The translations under genes were made by a program, and so were the position numbers. The notes beneath the pieces were generated by a model. It was not told where the DNA came from. It ran no database searches and saw only the letters and a program-made list of their open reading frames with translations. This document shows, piece after piece, positions 10,085 to 21,534 of a DNA stretch of 64,000 nucleotides. The number at the start of each line of letters is the position of its first letter. Position 1 is the first letter of the stretch. The DNA is from Steinernema hermaphroditum (lineage: Eukaryota; Nematoda; Chromadorea; Rhabditida; Steinernematidae). Where the stretch lies: NCBI GenBank assembly GCA_030435675.1, contig CM059621.1:3038001-3102000 (forward strand), read 5' to 3'.

Positions 10085-12916
10085 ATGTGTTGTCGTGGTG
10101 TGGTTCTGGCCTTCTCCGTCGCTCTACTCTTCCTCGGTTCTGGTAAGATTTGGAAACCATGTAAGGCACCCTAATGTTGTGCGTTTAGTGGAAGCAGGAT
10201 CGGGATCGCAGGAGAGTCGGGACAAGTTCAGCAAACGCGGTTCTTGTGTGAAAAAGGATCAAAACGGAGACTGTCCCCTAAAGGAGGGCCTTCACAATGC
10301 CAGCCTGCAGCTGTCCGGCTCCGATCTAGTCAATTTCAACGTGGTCGTCGACCAGGTCAATGAAGTCCTCTCGAACGCTTCCCTGACGGACGATGAGCAG
10401 ATTTCGGCTTGTGGCTACCTGCTTCTCATCTTCTTCAAGCAGTATCAGTCGATCGCCTTGGAGATTCAGTTCTTCCAGATCGTTGGCTTTGGCAGCTTCA
10501 ACGATTTCTGCGATGTCGCGCAGCAAGTCGACGGCGAACAGACCGAGGGACTGCTTTTTGTGGGCAGTGATGGCGACTGCGACGTCACGCGGGCCTTGAA
10601 GCACAAGTGTGCCGCCGCGTCCAGTGGTATGCAGCTGCATGAGTGCCAGTGGCTTGTATCGCAGATCCATTCTGTCATCATCGGTTCCGACGACGTCCAC
10701 TACAAACATGTGCTCATCGAAGAAGTGTTCCAAGACTTTGAGGCGCAGTTTGGCGCTGCCGACTTCGAGGCTTTCTCGGAGATTCAGATCACCTCGTTCG
10801 GATTCCTTGGCCAGTTCCGCCGCGTCTGCAAACAGTTCCACCGCCTCGCCAACATCCACAATCTCTTTATGGGTGGCAACAACTGTGCCTTCCTGCAAGG
10901 CATCAACGCCTCCGCACAGGACTCGAACGCCCCTTGGAGCCGCTCCGAGCGCACTCAGCTGCTTGACTTCATTTCCAACCTGCAGATCGTCATCAATGAC
11001 AACACCTTAGCCGACTTCGACAAGATGAGGGCATGTGTGCACGCTTTCAGACAATTCCTGCTCACCTTCGAATTCATGGAAGCTCGTATGCGCATCCTGA
11101 TCAGCGTTGGCTCTCAGTTCAACTTTGGCTCCTTTGGTGACTTCTTCGACTGCTTCTCCTTCGTAAGTCTGCTCTTGAATATCCATCTCACTAGACCGCT
11201 CTAGATGTCCATTATCCAACCTGGTGTCACCGGAGTTCCCGGTGCTCCCGTCTCTGGAGCCACCCAAGTTTCCGGCGCAACAACTGCAGCATCCTCTCCG
11301 AGCGTCACCCAAATGTCCTCCTCAGTTACCCAGCTCCCCACTCAGTCCGTGTCGCCCGGAACTCCTTCATCGGAAGCCATTGGCAGATTCCAAACTGCCC
11401 TGACCCTCGTCGACTGCAGTCACGGCGGAGCTGCTGGAACGCTCCTCATCCAAGGCCTTCTGAACATGGCGTCTAGCCTCAGCGGATCCGACCAAACTGA
11501 CTGGATCACCGAAGTGCAGTTCGTACGCGACAACATCGTGTGCAATGTCTCCCTCACCTCTCAGCAACAGCTCGTCTTCGCCACCTACCACATTAAGGAC
11601 TTCTGCAAAGGTCACCTATCTATCAAAAAGATCGTACGGTATCTCTTCATCAGCAGCTGGGGCATGCTCAACGATCTCTTCAATGTCGCCATCGAGGTAT
11701 TTGTGAATATTCTTGAAATATCTACATCAGCCGATTCAGTTTAACGGACAATCGTGTCAGTCTGTGCTCGTCTTCAGCGGCGGAGAATGTCAGCTCACTT
11801 CGTCCATCGAATCTGCCATCTCGTCCTTCAGCCTCACAGTCCAGCAGCAGTCCGACTGTAACGCCCTCGTCGCCGACATCAAATCGATCGCAAGCAGCTC
11901 GTCGCTCAGCTCTTCCCAAATTTTGGAGGAGCTCGAGATCCGATTCCAATCTTTCTTCAAGAGTCACCCAGAACTGGAAGATCAGTTCGCAAACATCAAT
12001 ATCGGTTCCTGGGGAGCTTTCAAGATGTTCCGGGACGTGTCATTGGAGGTAGGTGCTTGTTAGCTCTCACGAACTAAACTATTTGTGCAGTGGTTCCGCT
12101 TCTCGCACTTCGAACACCTCTTGTCTGCTCGAGCCGGACAGTCGCAGTGCATCATGGCAAACGATATGACGAATGACTGCAGCAACTCGAGCTATGGCCT
12201 CACTCGCGCTGAACAGACCTCCACTCTTGACTTGATCTCCAATATCCAGGCGCACTCGCAGCAGGCTGGAGTCGCTATGACAATCGCGCAGAACATCGTC
12301 ATTGACTGGAAGCAGTTCCTTAAGATCAACAACTTCCTCTTCGCCAGTATCCGCGAGTTCTCCATCTTCCTGGAAGTCATCTTCGGCAGCTTCGGTGACT
12401 TCCTGGACTGCTTTGACATCGTATATTTCCGTGTATACGTCTCAGCTTTCCGTTTTCTTTAGATGTGTGTCCTCAACCCCAGCGGAACCGAAGTGCCTTC
12501 GCTGCCTCCCATGACTACTCCTATGCCACCCACAACGACCATGATGACTGGAAACTGTGCTACTGCGGGCCCACTCTTCCAACTCAACAACAACCACTCC
12601 ATTGTGGTGAGGCCTACTTTGCCGCCGTTCTTTCCAAACCCCTCTTCAGGTTGACAGTCTCTACACCGACTGTAACAGCTACAACGGAACCCAGTGCGTC
12701 AACTTCAAGCCCTACATCCTTAAGATCGACAACAGCGTCGTTCGCAACACCACGCTCACCACCGACGTCCAGCGAATTAATGCCTTCGCCTACATCATCA
12801 CACAGTATTGCGGCACCAACTCTCAACGTCTCTTCTGGGTGATGAACTCGCAAATGAGCAATGGATGGGGCTCCGTCCAGCAGCTGTGCAACTGCAATGG
12901 AACCATGTCTGGCTAA
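10085..12916 (+). CDS. Secreted modular protein, unknown family, copy B
   Basis: Second tandem paralogue, with the exon structure of copy A shifted by 5,059 bp: exons begin at 10085, 10189, 11205, 11740, 12091, 12463 and 12650. All splice signals and the frame are intact; 857 residues. Differences from copy A cluster in the first ~1.1 kb, including VINDN for VMNDN and SIIQPG for SVIQPG. From about 11250 to the stop I noticed no differences. Signal peptide, KR site, six modules, linkers and C-terminal Cys domain are as in copy A. Its own TATA box lies at 10041. Confidence 0.9.
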
Positions 12917-13425
12917 ATGCGGCAGGTCCGGGGCCCTGCCCATAACACCACGACCAACTGTGGCAGGCCCACGCTCAACATCTACATCATTATTTGTTTT
13001 TCCTCCTCGGGATGGGATGAATTACTATGAGCATCTAAAATGTTGAGACAAATAAATTTTGTCTTGCAAAGGTAACTTTGTCAGCACAGCCTCTAAGAGA
13101 ATCGAATATCGGTACCGTGTACCTATTGGGGGCTCTATTAGCAAATAATGCCCAAAAGTACGATCCGTCACTACGACTACAGAGCTCGCATAAAATCAAC
13201 AGGCCGCACGCAAAATGAGTGTGGGGCTTACTTCGCTTGCCCACAACCTTAAATATCTAGCTAGCTGACTTAGATTCCGGCTTAAACTCATGCGCATTTT
13301 AAACGATCCCTTTAGTCCTGGCAACTGATCAGAATTCAGCTTCACTTCAATGTCATTCACCTTTTGGCTATGTGACCTCAGCGCAATCCACGGTGAAACG
13401 CCAGATTCCTCATTCATAGAAAATA

Positions 13426-13788
13426 AACCCGGCTGCGAGCGAATTCGCGCCCTCCAGGTACTAAAAGCCAATTAGCCTATAGCCCTGCCGGCGGCAAGAT
13501 TGGCGCTCATGGATAGGGCTGAAGTTGGGGCCAAAAAACTGTAGCCCTGCGGGCTGCAAGACACCATAGCCCTGCGGGCGTAGCCCGAGACATAGTAGAA
13601 GTAGAGCGCTACTATCTCAACTGTCTGTGTGGCTCATTGCGAACGTTCTCTGTTTGTAAGCGGGCGGTGTCGGGTTCGGTTCCCCTCGGGGTCCTTATTT
13701 TGTGTGGGTGTTTTCCCCGTGCGCACGGAAAAACACACACACACACACACAAAGGACCCGTCGGTTCTCCGTTTATATATAGGGGATA
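13426..13788 (+). mobile_element. Short non-autonomous insertion, unit two
   Basis: Same insertion at the same site as in unit one. It is 363 bp because the internal CA run is two repeats longer. ATA flanks both ends (13423-13425 and 13786-13788). It was therefore present before units one and two separated, or was copied between them. Confidence 0.75.
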
Positions 13789-13910
13789 CGGGGCTTGGAG
13801 TCAAAAATGTTTTGGTTCCATTTTGGACCTCTTTGTTTTTCGTAGTGTGTCTGAGGTCGTCATTTAAAGACCATCGCAGATGACGATTCCTGAAGTGGTT
13901 AGATAGTTCA

Positions 13911-14403
13911 AGTTCATGGTTAGATAGAGTTAAGATAGTGCTACCAAAATGGCAAAAAACAAATTTGCAAACTCAAAACGGAAAGCCATTCTGGGTCAAC
14001 TTGAAAATATGAGGTCTCAGGCACCATTCCTGAAGTACGACTTTTTCACATTTTCCTGTATTTCCGTAAAGTCCAAATGAGCTCGCGGAGTCGGTATGAA
14101 GATATATTAGCTGTGAGTGACGCCTCCTGGTGCATGTCCCCATTGTCTGCTATGGTACTTAAGCAATTGGAAACGCTGGCGATTGCAGAATATGGGGATC
14201 CGAAAAGGCCATCTTGTTGACAGTTGCTCATGTTATGACGTGTGACGGGCACAGCGATAGGTGCATTCGGTAGGTTAGACCCAGCGATGTGCGTGACTAA
14301 AGGCAGTCGATGTCCATCACACAGTTAATACCATAGGAAACCCGTACATCACTTCGAATTTTGCCATTTCAAAAAGGAAGACAGCTCCAACATAAAGAGG
14401 AAT
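13911..14403 (+). repeat. Dispersed repeat R1, unit two
   Basis: Counterpart of 8848-9340. The stretch around 14210-14300 differs from unit one in a cluster of bases (for example CTTGTTGACAGTTGCTC), while the rest is almost identical. Confidence 0.6.
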
Positions 14404-14447
14404 GCAACAAACAAGTCGCCAATCATAATATAGGGTGAGACTTAACT

Positions 14448-14603
14448 CTACTCAACAACGGGCCCATCCATTTCACTGAGCACGTAAATATTGCGAAACT
14501 CTGAGATGTACAGCGGTCGGAGCGGCATTCCATCTTCTGTTTTGCTGGACTCGTGTGATTTGCAGTTAAGGAGCGTCTTCAGGTCGTCTTCTTTTGTTAC
14601 CAT
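14448..14603 (-). CDS. Small conserved ORF, 51 residues, copy 2
   Basis: Counterpart of the ORF at 9385-9540, with the same length, start and stop. The substitution noticed is silent. Same doubts: possibly only a passenger of the repeat-rich spacer. Confidence 0.3.
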   Translation of the reverse strand: MVTKEDDLKTLLNCKSHESSKTEDGMPLRPLYISEFRNIYVLSEMDGPVVE

Positions 14604-15147
14604 GGGCGAAATCCGTTAAACGCGCGACGGCCTGAAACAGCGGGCGAAGTGGAAGCCATCGTTCCAGCTCTTCAGATGTTGTGTTCCAAGCATTCTGGGA
14701 GCCGGGGCGATCCTTGCGCCAACAACAACGGCCGAGAACGACCGCTCACTCAACTCATTCGGGGAACATCAGTAAGAGCGAGCCGACACAAATAAAACAA
14801 TACCAAAACGGCCAAAGAAACAGCACAACGCTCTTTTTTCAAGACGGAACAACGTTTTTCCTTCAAAAAGAACGTTCGCTTGCGTTTGTGCCCACTATGC
14901 TCTAATCAATATAGTTTCCGCCATGTTCATGGAAAGGATTATGGCTTCTGTTACCAGATTAAGTGACGGTTCTGATGGAACAGAACGCTGGATACGTACA
15001 AAAAGGAATACATAATGAATCCGCTGTAACACTCCGCTCACTAATCCAGGATGGCAACAACAAACAAGAAACGTGGCAAATAAGTGGGTACTCGTGGAAC
15101 GACTATAAAACGGAGCTCCCGATACAGATAGCAGCGCAGGCACAGTC

Positions 15148-17979
15148 ATGTGTTGTCGTGGTGTGGTTCTGGCCTTCTCCGTCGCTCTGCTCTTCCTCGG
15201 TTCTGGTAAGATTTGGAAACCATGTAAGGCACCCTAATGTTTTGCGTTTAGTGGAAGCAGGATCGGGATCGCAGGAGAGTCGGGACAAGTTCAGCAAACG
15301 CGGTTCTTGTGTGAAAAAGGATCAAAACGGAGATTGTCCCCTAAAGGAGGGCCTTCACAATGCCAGCCTGCAGCTGTCCGGCTCCGATCTAGTCAATTTC
15401 AACGTGGTCGTCGACCAGGTCAATGAAGTCCTCTCGAACGCTTCCCTGACGGACGATGAGCAGATTTCGGCCTGTGGCTACCTGCTTCTCATCTTCTTCA
15501 AGCAGTATCAGTCGATCGCCTTGGAGATTCAGTTCTTCCAGATCGTTGGCTTTGGCAGCTTCAACGATTTCTGCGATGTCGCGCAGCAAGTCGACGGCGA
15601 ACAGACCGAGGGACTGCTTTTTGTGGGCAGTGATGGCGACTGCGACGTCACGCGGGCCTTGAAGCACAAGTGTGCCGCCGCGTCCAGTGGTATGCAGCTG
15701 CATGAGTGCCAGTGGCTTGTATCGCAGATCCATTCTGTCATCATCGGTTCCGACGACGTCCACTACAAACATGTGCTCATCGAAGAAGTGTTCCAAGACT
15801 TTGAGGCGCAGTTTGGCGCTGCCGACTTCGAGGCTTTCTCGGAGATTCAGATCACCTCGTTCGGATTCCTTGGCCAGTTCCGCCGCGTTTGCAAGCAGTT
15901 CCACCGCCTCGCCAACATCCACAATCTCTTTATGGGTGGCAACAACTGTGCCTTCCTGCAAGGCATCAACGCCTCCGCACAGGACTCGAACGCCCCTTGG
16001 AGCCGCTCCGAGCGCACTCAGCTGCTTGACTTCATTTCAAACCTGCAGATCGTCATGAATGACAACACCTTGGCCGACTTCGACAAGATGAGGGCATGTG
16101 TGCACGCTTTCAGACAATTCCTGCTCACCTTCGAATTCATGGAAGCTCGTATGCGCATCCTGATCAGCGTTGGCTCTCAGTTCAACTTCGGCTCCTTTGG
16201 TGACTTCTTCGACTGCTTCTCCTTCGTAAGTCTGCTCTTGAATATCCATCTCACTTGACCGCTCTAGATGTCCGTTATCCAACCTGGTGTCACTGGCGTT
16301 CCTGGTGCTCCCGTTTCTGGAGCCACCCAAGTTTCCGGCGCAACAACTGCAGCATCCTCTCCGAGCGTCACCCAAATGTCCTCCTCAGTTACCCAGCTCC
16401 CCACTCAGTCCGTGTCGCCCGGAACTCCTTCATCGGAAGCCATTGGCAGATTCCAAACTGCCCTGAACCTCGTCGACTGCAGTCACGGCGGAGCTGCTGG
16501 AACGCTCCTCATCCAAGGCCTTCTGAACATGGCGTCTAGCCTCAGCGGATCCGACCAAACTGACTGGATCACCGAAGTGCAGTTCGTACGCGACAACATC
16601 GTGTGCAATGTCTCCCTCACCTCTCAGCAACAGCTCGTCTTCGCCACCTACCACATTAAGGACTTCTGCAAAGGTCACCTATCTATCAAAAAGATCGTAC
16701 GGTATCTCTTCATCAGCAGCTGGGGCATGCTCAACGATCTCTTCAATGTCGCCATCGAGGTATTTGTGAATATTCTTGAAATATCTACATCAGCCGATTC
16801 AGTTTAACGGACAATCGTGTCAGTCTGTGCTCGTCTTCAGCGGCGGAGAATGTCAGCTCACTTCGTCCATCGAATCTGCCATCTCGTCCTTCAGCCTCAC
16901 AGTCCAGCAGCAGTCCGACTGTAACGCCCTCGTCGCCGACATCAAATCGATCGCAAGCAGCTCGTCGCTCAGCTCTTCCCAAATTTTGGAGGAGCTCGAG
17001 ATCCGATTCCAATCTTTCTTCAAGAGTCACCCAGAACTGGAAGATCAGTTCGCAAACATCAATATCGGTTCCTGGGGAGCTTTCAAGATGTTCCGGGACG
17101 TGTCATTGGAGGTAGGTGCTTGTTAGCTCTCACGAACTAAACTATTTGTGCAGTGGTTCCGCTTCTCGCACTTCGAACACCTCTTCTCTGCTCGAGCCGG
17201 ACAGTCGCAGTGCATCATGGCAAACGATATGACGAATGACTGCAGCAACTCGAGCTATGGCCTCACTCGCGCTGAACAGACCTCCACTCTTGACTTGATC
17301 TCCAATATCCAGGCGCACTCGCAGCAGGCTGGAGTCGCTATGACAATCGCGCAGAACATCGTCATTGACTGGAAGCAGTTCCTTAAGATCAACAACTTCC
17401 TCTTCGCCAGTATCCGCGAGTTCTCCATCTTCCTGGAAGTCATCTTCGGCAGCTTCGGTGACTTCCTGGACTGCTTTGACATCGTATATTTCCGTGTATA
17501 CGTCTCAGCTTTCCGTTTTCTTTAGATGTGTGTCCTCAACCCCAGCGGAACCGAAGTGCCTTCGCTGCCTCCCATGACTACTCCTATGCCACCCACAACG
17601 ACCATGATGACTGGAAACTGTGCTACTGCGGGCCCACTCTTCCAACTCAACAACAACCACTCCATTGTGGTGAGGCCTACTTTGCCGCCGTTCTTTCCAA
17701 ACCCCTCTTCAGGTTGACAGTCTCTACACCGACTGTAACAGCTACAACGGAACCCAGTGCGTCAACTTCAAGCCCTACATCCTTAAGATCGACAACAGCG
17801 TCGTTCGCAACACCACGCTCACCACCGACGTCCAGCGAATTAATGCCTTCGCCTACATCATCACACAGTATTGCGGCACCAACTCTCAACGTCTCTTCTG
17901 GGTGATGAACTCGCAAATGAGCAATGGATGGGGCTCCGTCCAGCAGCTGTGCAACTGCAATGGAACCATGTCTGGCTAA
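15148..17979 (+). CDS. Secreted modular protein, unknown family, copy C
   Basis: Third tandem paralogue, shifted 10,122 bp from copy A; seven exons and 857 residues with every splice site preserved. Over roughly the first 1.1 kb it shares copy A's bases where copy B differs. Further on it has its own changes (for example ALNLVD for ALTLVD and EHLFSARAG for EHLLSARAG). Its upstream region differs from the other two units at several sites but keeps the TATA box at 15104. No lesion, so all three copies look functional. Confidence 0.9.
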
Positions 17980-18485
17980 ATGCGGCAGGTCCGGGGCCCT
18001 GCCCATAACACCACGACCAACTGTGGCAGGCCCACGCTCAACATCTACATCATTATTTGTTTTTCCTCCTCGGGATGGGATAAATTACTATGAGCATCTA
18101 AAATGTTGAGACAAATAAATTTTGTCTTGCAAAGGTAACTTTGTCAGCACAGCCTCTAAGAGAATCGAATATCGGTACCGTGTACCTATTGGGGGCTCTA
18201 TTAGCAAATAACGCCCAAAAGTACGATCCGTCACTACGACTAAAGAGCTCGCATAAAATCAACAGGCCGCACGCAAAATGAGTGTGGGGCTTACTTCGCT
18301 TGCCCACAACCTTAAATATCTAGCTAGCTGACTTAGATTCCGGCTTAAACTCATGCGCATTTTAAACGATCCCTTTAGTCCTGGCAACTGATCAGAATTC
18401 AGCTTCACTTCAATGTCATTCACCTTTTGGCTATGTGACCTCAGCGCACTCCACGGTGAAACGCCAGATAGGTCGTTCACAGAAA

Positions 18486-18488
18486 ATA
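18486..18488. other. Empty target site of the short insertion
   Basis: Single ATA between GAAA and CGGGGCTTGGAG. Units one and two have the 359-363 bp insertion here with ATA duplicated. It defines both ends of the element. Confidence 0.75.
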
Positions 18489-18537
18489 CGGGGCTTGGAG
18501 TCAAAAATGTTATCGTCGTTTAAAGACGAGCGCAGAT

Positions 18538-19110
18538 CACGGCTAGATAGAGTTAAGACAGTGGTACCTAAATCGCAAAAAACGAATTTGTAAACTCAAA
18601 ACGGAGATTCATTCTGGGTCAACTTCAAAATACGAGGTACCATTCCTGAGGTACGACTTTCCCACATTTGCCTCTGTTTCCGTAAAGTATTGATAAAATA
18701 TTGTTTATCCTATTCAGTGGTTTCCCCTAGTGTCGTCATTTATGGATGCATACAGACGACATTCCGATAGGCGAAAGAGAGCGCTATAAGAACGATAAAT
18801 AGGAATCTATTATCTCAAAGTGGAGAGCCATTATGGAGGTCAACTTAAGAAGATGAGGCCTCGGATAGTCGGACGTTTTGTGAATCAAAGGGTTACTTTT
18901 TCCACATTTGCCTCTATTTCCGTAAAGTTGAAAGTGGAAATAAGCTGGCAGAGTCGGTAGTGATAGCTACCTGCTGCATGTCCCCTTTTCCAATGATAAT
19001 ACTTAACGAATTGGAAACGTGCGAGTTAACAGAACATGGTGATCCGAAAAGGCCATCTTTTTGAGGTAGGTTCATTCGATAGATTAGACTCAGCGATGTA
19101 CGTGAATAAA
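18538..19110 (+). repeat. R1 repeat sequence, rearranged
   Basis: At least two overlapping partial R1 copies: the CCACATTTGCCTCT and CCGTAAAGT block occurs twice (18661 and 18900). Ends with the GTTCATTCGATAGATTAGACTC segment also seen near 9200. Confidence 0.5.
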
Positions 19111-19119
19111 GGCAGTCGA

Positions 19120-19385
19120 CGTCTATAGAACCAGCTCATGTCGCGGTGGCGAGCGGTCGGTCCCTCGGTCGCCAACCAAAACGCAGCGAACAAATGCCGT
19201 GAACAGCAGACGTTCTGAATGTCCGGCGATTCCTACATACAGCTCGCCGGCATCGGCCGGTTCGACATCACTCCTATGTCAAGGTTGAAACCGGCTGCAA
19301 GGGTTGAAGCCGGCTCTTTATTTTCGGTGTCGTGCAAGGCGAAATGACTTTGATACATAACATAAAGTCACAAATCGAGAACCTT
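19120..19385 (+). repeat. R2 repeat, internally shortened
   Basis: Starts like R2 (ATGTCGCGGTGGCGAGCGGTC) and ends like R2 (TTTCGGTGTCGTGCAAGGCG, then an ATAAAGTCA tail); the middle is mostly missing or replaced. Confidence 0.5.
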
Positions 19386-19640
19386 AGAGTTCCCCACGAT
19401 TGCAAGGCGTTCATGGGCGGCGGTTCCGTTTCCCTTTTTTCAGCCATGTTTTCCTCATGTCAGGAATAAAACTGATTTATTTGCAACAAACACACCAAAG
19501 TGTGTTTATTTAAAGGGGTTTATAGGGGCTCTCAAGAGACGTTGAGCTCGATTTTGCAACGCGTTCGGCAAGAAATACGGAGAACCATAGTCGAGAGAAG
19601 CAATTATGAAAATATAGACGTTTTGTCTTTCTCCTTCATT

Positions 19641-19880
19641 TCATTCCAATTCACAGGATCGTGAAATCTCAGCTCTCATCTGTAAATAGTGTCCATTTCG
19701 TGTTCCAAAATATATAATTACCTTTAGTAAACCTTGTTCTTCAAGTGCCTCGTCAACAACCTTCCTAGCGGCTCGGGAATTCAAATAGAAATTGATCGAA
19801 CTTCGCGCAAATACCGCTATCGCTAGGAGAATGAATAGGAAAAGCGCGATCAAGGGAACAGTGTCGACTCGTTTTTCCAT
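19641..19880 (-). CDS. Small single-pass membrane protein, 65 residues
   Basis: Two exons: 19880-19722 and 19679-19641. Product: short charged start (MEKRVDT), one hydrophobic span (VPLIALFLFILLAIAVF), then a positively charged cytosolic-type segment and a Glu-rich helix. The intron (19721-19680, GTAATT...TTTACAG) is exactly 42 nt, in frame and stop-free, so the unspliced message would encode a 79-residue form. No family recognised. The upstream ORF extension in the same frame is less likely coding, because the compact ATG version gives a normal membrane-protein start. Confidence 0.55.
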   Translation of the reverse strand: MEKRVDTVPLIALFLFILLAIAVFARSSINFYLNSRAARKVVDEALEEQGLLKVIIYFGTRNGHYLQMRAEISRSCELE

Positions 19881-20369
19881 CGAGAGGAGCAGTGAAAACA
19901 AGAACATGGGGCGAAATGTGTTTTTGTTTAAGGCGAACACAGATGTTGTTCGAAGTTGTAAACACACGAAGATAATAAATTTAATTGTGCACGGATAGAG
20001 GCAGACAGAAAACATCGCAAGATTATTAACTGACAAGACAAATGTTGGTGTCACTTTTGTTCGAACCGGTCGATAGCGATGTACCTCTGAAACTAATAAC
20101 ATCCTTGGATAAAAGTCAAGGCGTCTGAGGACGTTCACAACAACTCCACCATCGGCATCATCCTCCTCGGCATCCTCGTACTTCTGCTTCTGTTACCGCT
20201 GTTGGATCGCCTTCTTAGTAGCATCTGGATCTTCACTGGTCGCGAGTGCACTCGATCGTAAGGTCAGATGTCCGCAACAGAAAAACAACCATCATCGACT
20301 TGAAAACCCCCAATCGCCTCTGCCTATGCTTTGATGTCCATTTAACAGGTACAACGAGTTTACGAGTTT

Positions 20370-20945
20370 ACGAGTTTATTTCGAGTTTATTTCTCGTATC
20401 AAAGGCTTACGCCTTGCGAGACGTCGTATATATGCACAAGAAACACATTATCACTCCGTAGTCGCCGGTCTTCTTCTGACTTCGGCACATCAGAGTAGAG
20501 CACGGCGATCCCATTAGTGTGCGCGGGCATCAGAGAGGCGAAGAGCTGATTCCGGAGACGGTGGAGCACAGCAAACCCATCTTCAGCTCAGGTGGCGGCG
20601 CGGACGTCGGAGTTGAGGAGCTTCTTCGGCAGCTTCCGTGGGCGGCACGAGTGAAGAACAGGCATGCAGGCGAAACGCGTTGTCGGAGCACAACAGGCGA
20701 ACCGGGAACCATCAAGGCAGCTGGCGACACGGACTACGGAATTGTGGCGGTTCTTCGGCTTCTCTGGCGGCGCGAGTGGAGTCGGGCGGCAGTGACGGGC
20801 TTCTTGGCAAGACGGTGGAACTACGGCTCCCTGGTGTTCCAGGCCTTCTGGGAGCCGGGGCGATCATTGCGCCAACAACGACGGCCGAGAACGACCGCTC
20901 ACTCAACTCAATCGGCTCAGACGATTAACAGGTACAACAATACGA
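20370..20945 (-). repeat. R2 repeat, inverted copy with GAGTTTA satellite at its end
   Basis: Reverse orientation. The 3' end of the element (TTATTTCTCGTATCAAAGGC...GCCTTGCGAGAC) is at the left and the GACCGCTCACTCAAC end at the right. Just before it, at 20353-20395, are about four to five tandem copies of a 7-9 bp GAGTTTAC-like unit. Confidence 0.5.
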
Positions 20946-21534
20946 TTATATGACATAATGATCACTGCAAAAATCGTTACTCTAAAAATCGTCATACAGC
21001 CGTTCAGACAACAGGTCTCGCCCTTTGGTTCGCATTAAATTAATAGGCATAAGCCTAAGCGGGAGCCTAAGCCAACCCGGGGATTGCCGAAGCCATCAAA
21101 TATAGGCATGCTTTTAAGTCGGAACGTAGGCCAAGCTTAGGTCTAGGACATATCCAAAGTGAATTCACTTCAACTTCAGATGTGACTATTTATCCGAGTG
21201 GCGATTTTGTCGGGGCGCCAAATAATGCAGCTGAGGGAATACTTCTGTGGTAACTAAACTTGGTGCCTAATACATTGAGCAACGTATGCTCTATTAGTCG
21301 TACTTTGTAGTGAGATTAATAGAAAAACCGGATTCTAGTCAAGGACCTATTAGACGAAATCGCAGAAGATACAAAAAGCAACCACGCTTTTGCGGAGCAG
21401 TTTATTTGTCAATGGATGATAGAAGTCTGTAGCTCACGCCTTCGGGGTGATCTACAGGCACCTGCCGTCTCAATTATTTGTTATCACGACAAATAAATAT
21501 AAATGAAAACAACTACGGCTAACGACTATGATGG
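20946..21534. other. Intergenic, no gene seen
   Basis: AT-rich, no coding frame. On the minus strand it holds the probable AATAAA poly(A) signal of the collagen gene that ends at 21535 (TTTATT near 21401 on the plus strand). Confidence 0.5.

Larger units (their letters stand above)
4680..18510 (+). repeat. Tandem triplication of a ~5.06 kb unit
   Basis: Three head-to-tail units. Equivalent points lie 5,059 bp apart (first to second) and 5,063 bp apart (second to third). Each unit contains a promoter, a seven-exon secreted-protein gene and about 2 kb of downstream DNA. Units one and two remain alignable throughout; unit three follows them to about 18510 and then diverges, although R1 sequence resumes. 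Most differences are single bases, so the amplification is recent or maintained by exchange. Confidence 0.95.

Noticed and set aside
20081..20250. Plus-strand frame with a hydrophobic span (STIGIILLGILVLLLLLPLL) resembling the micropeptides
   Set aside because: No in-frame ATG and no convincing upstream exon; the only nearby ATG is in another frame. Worth a transcript check but not called.
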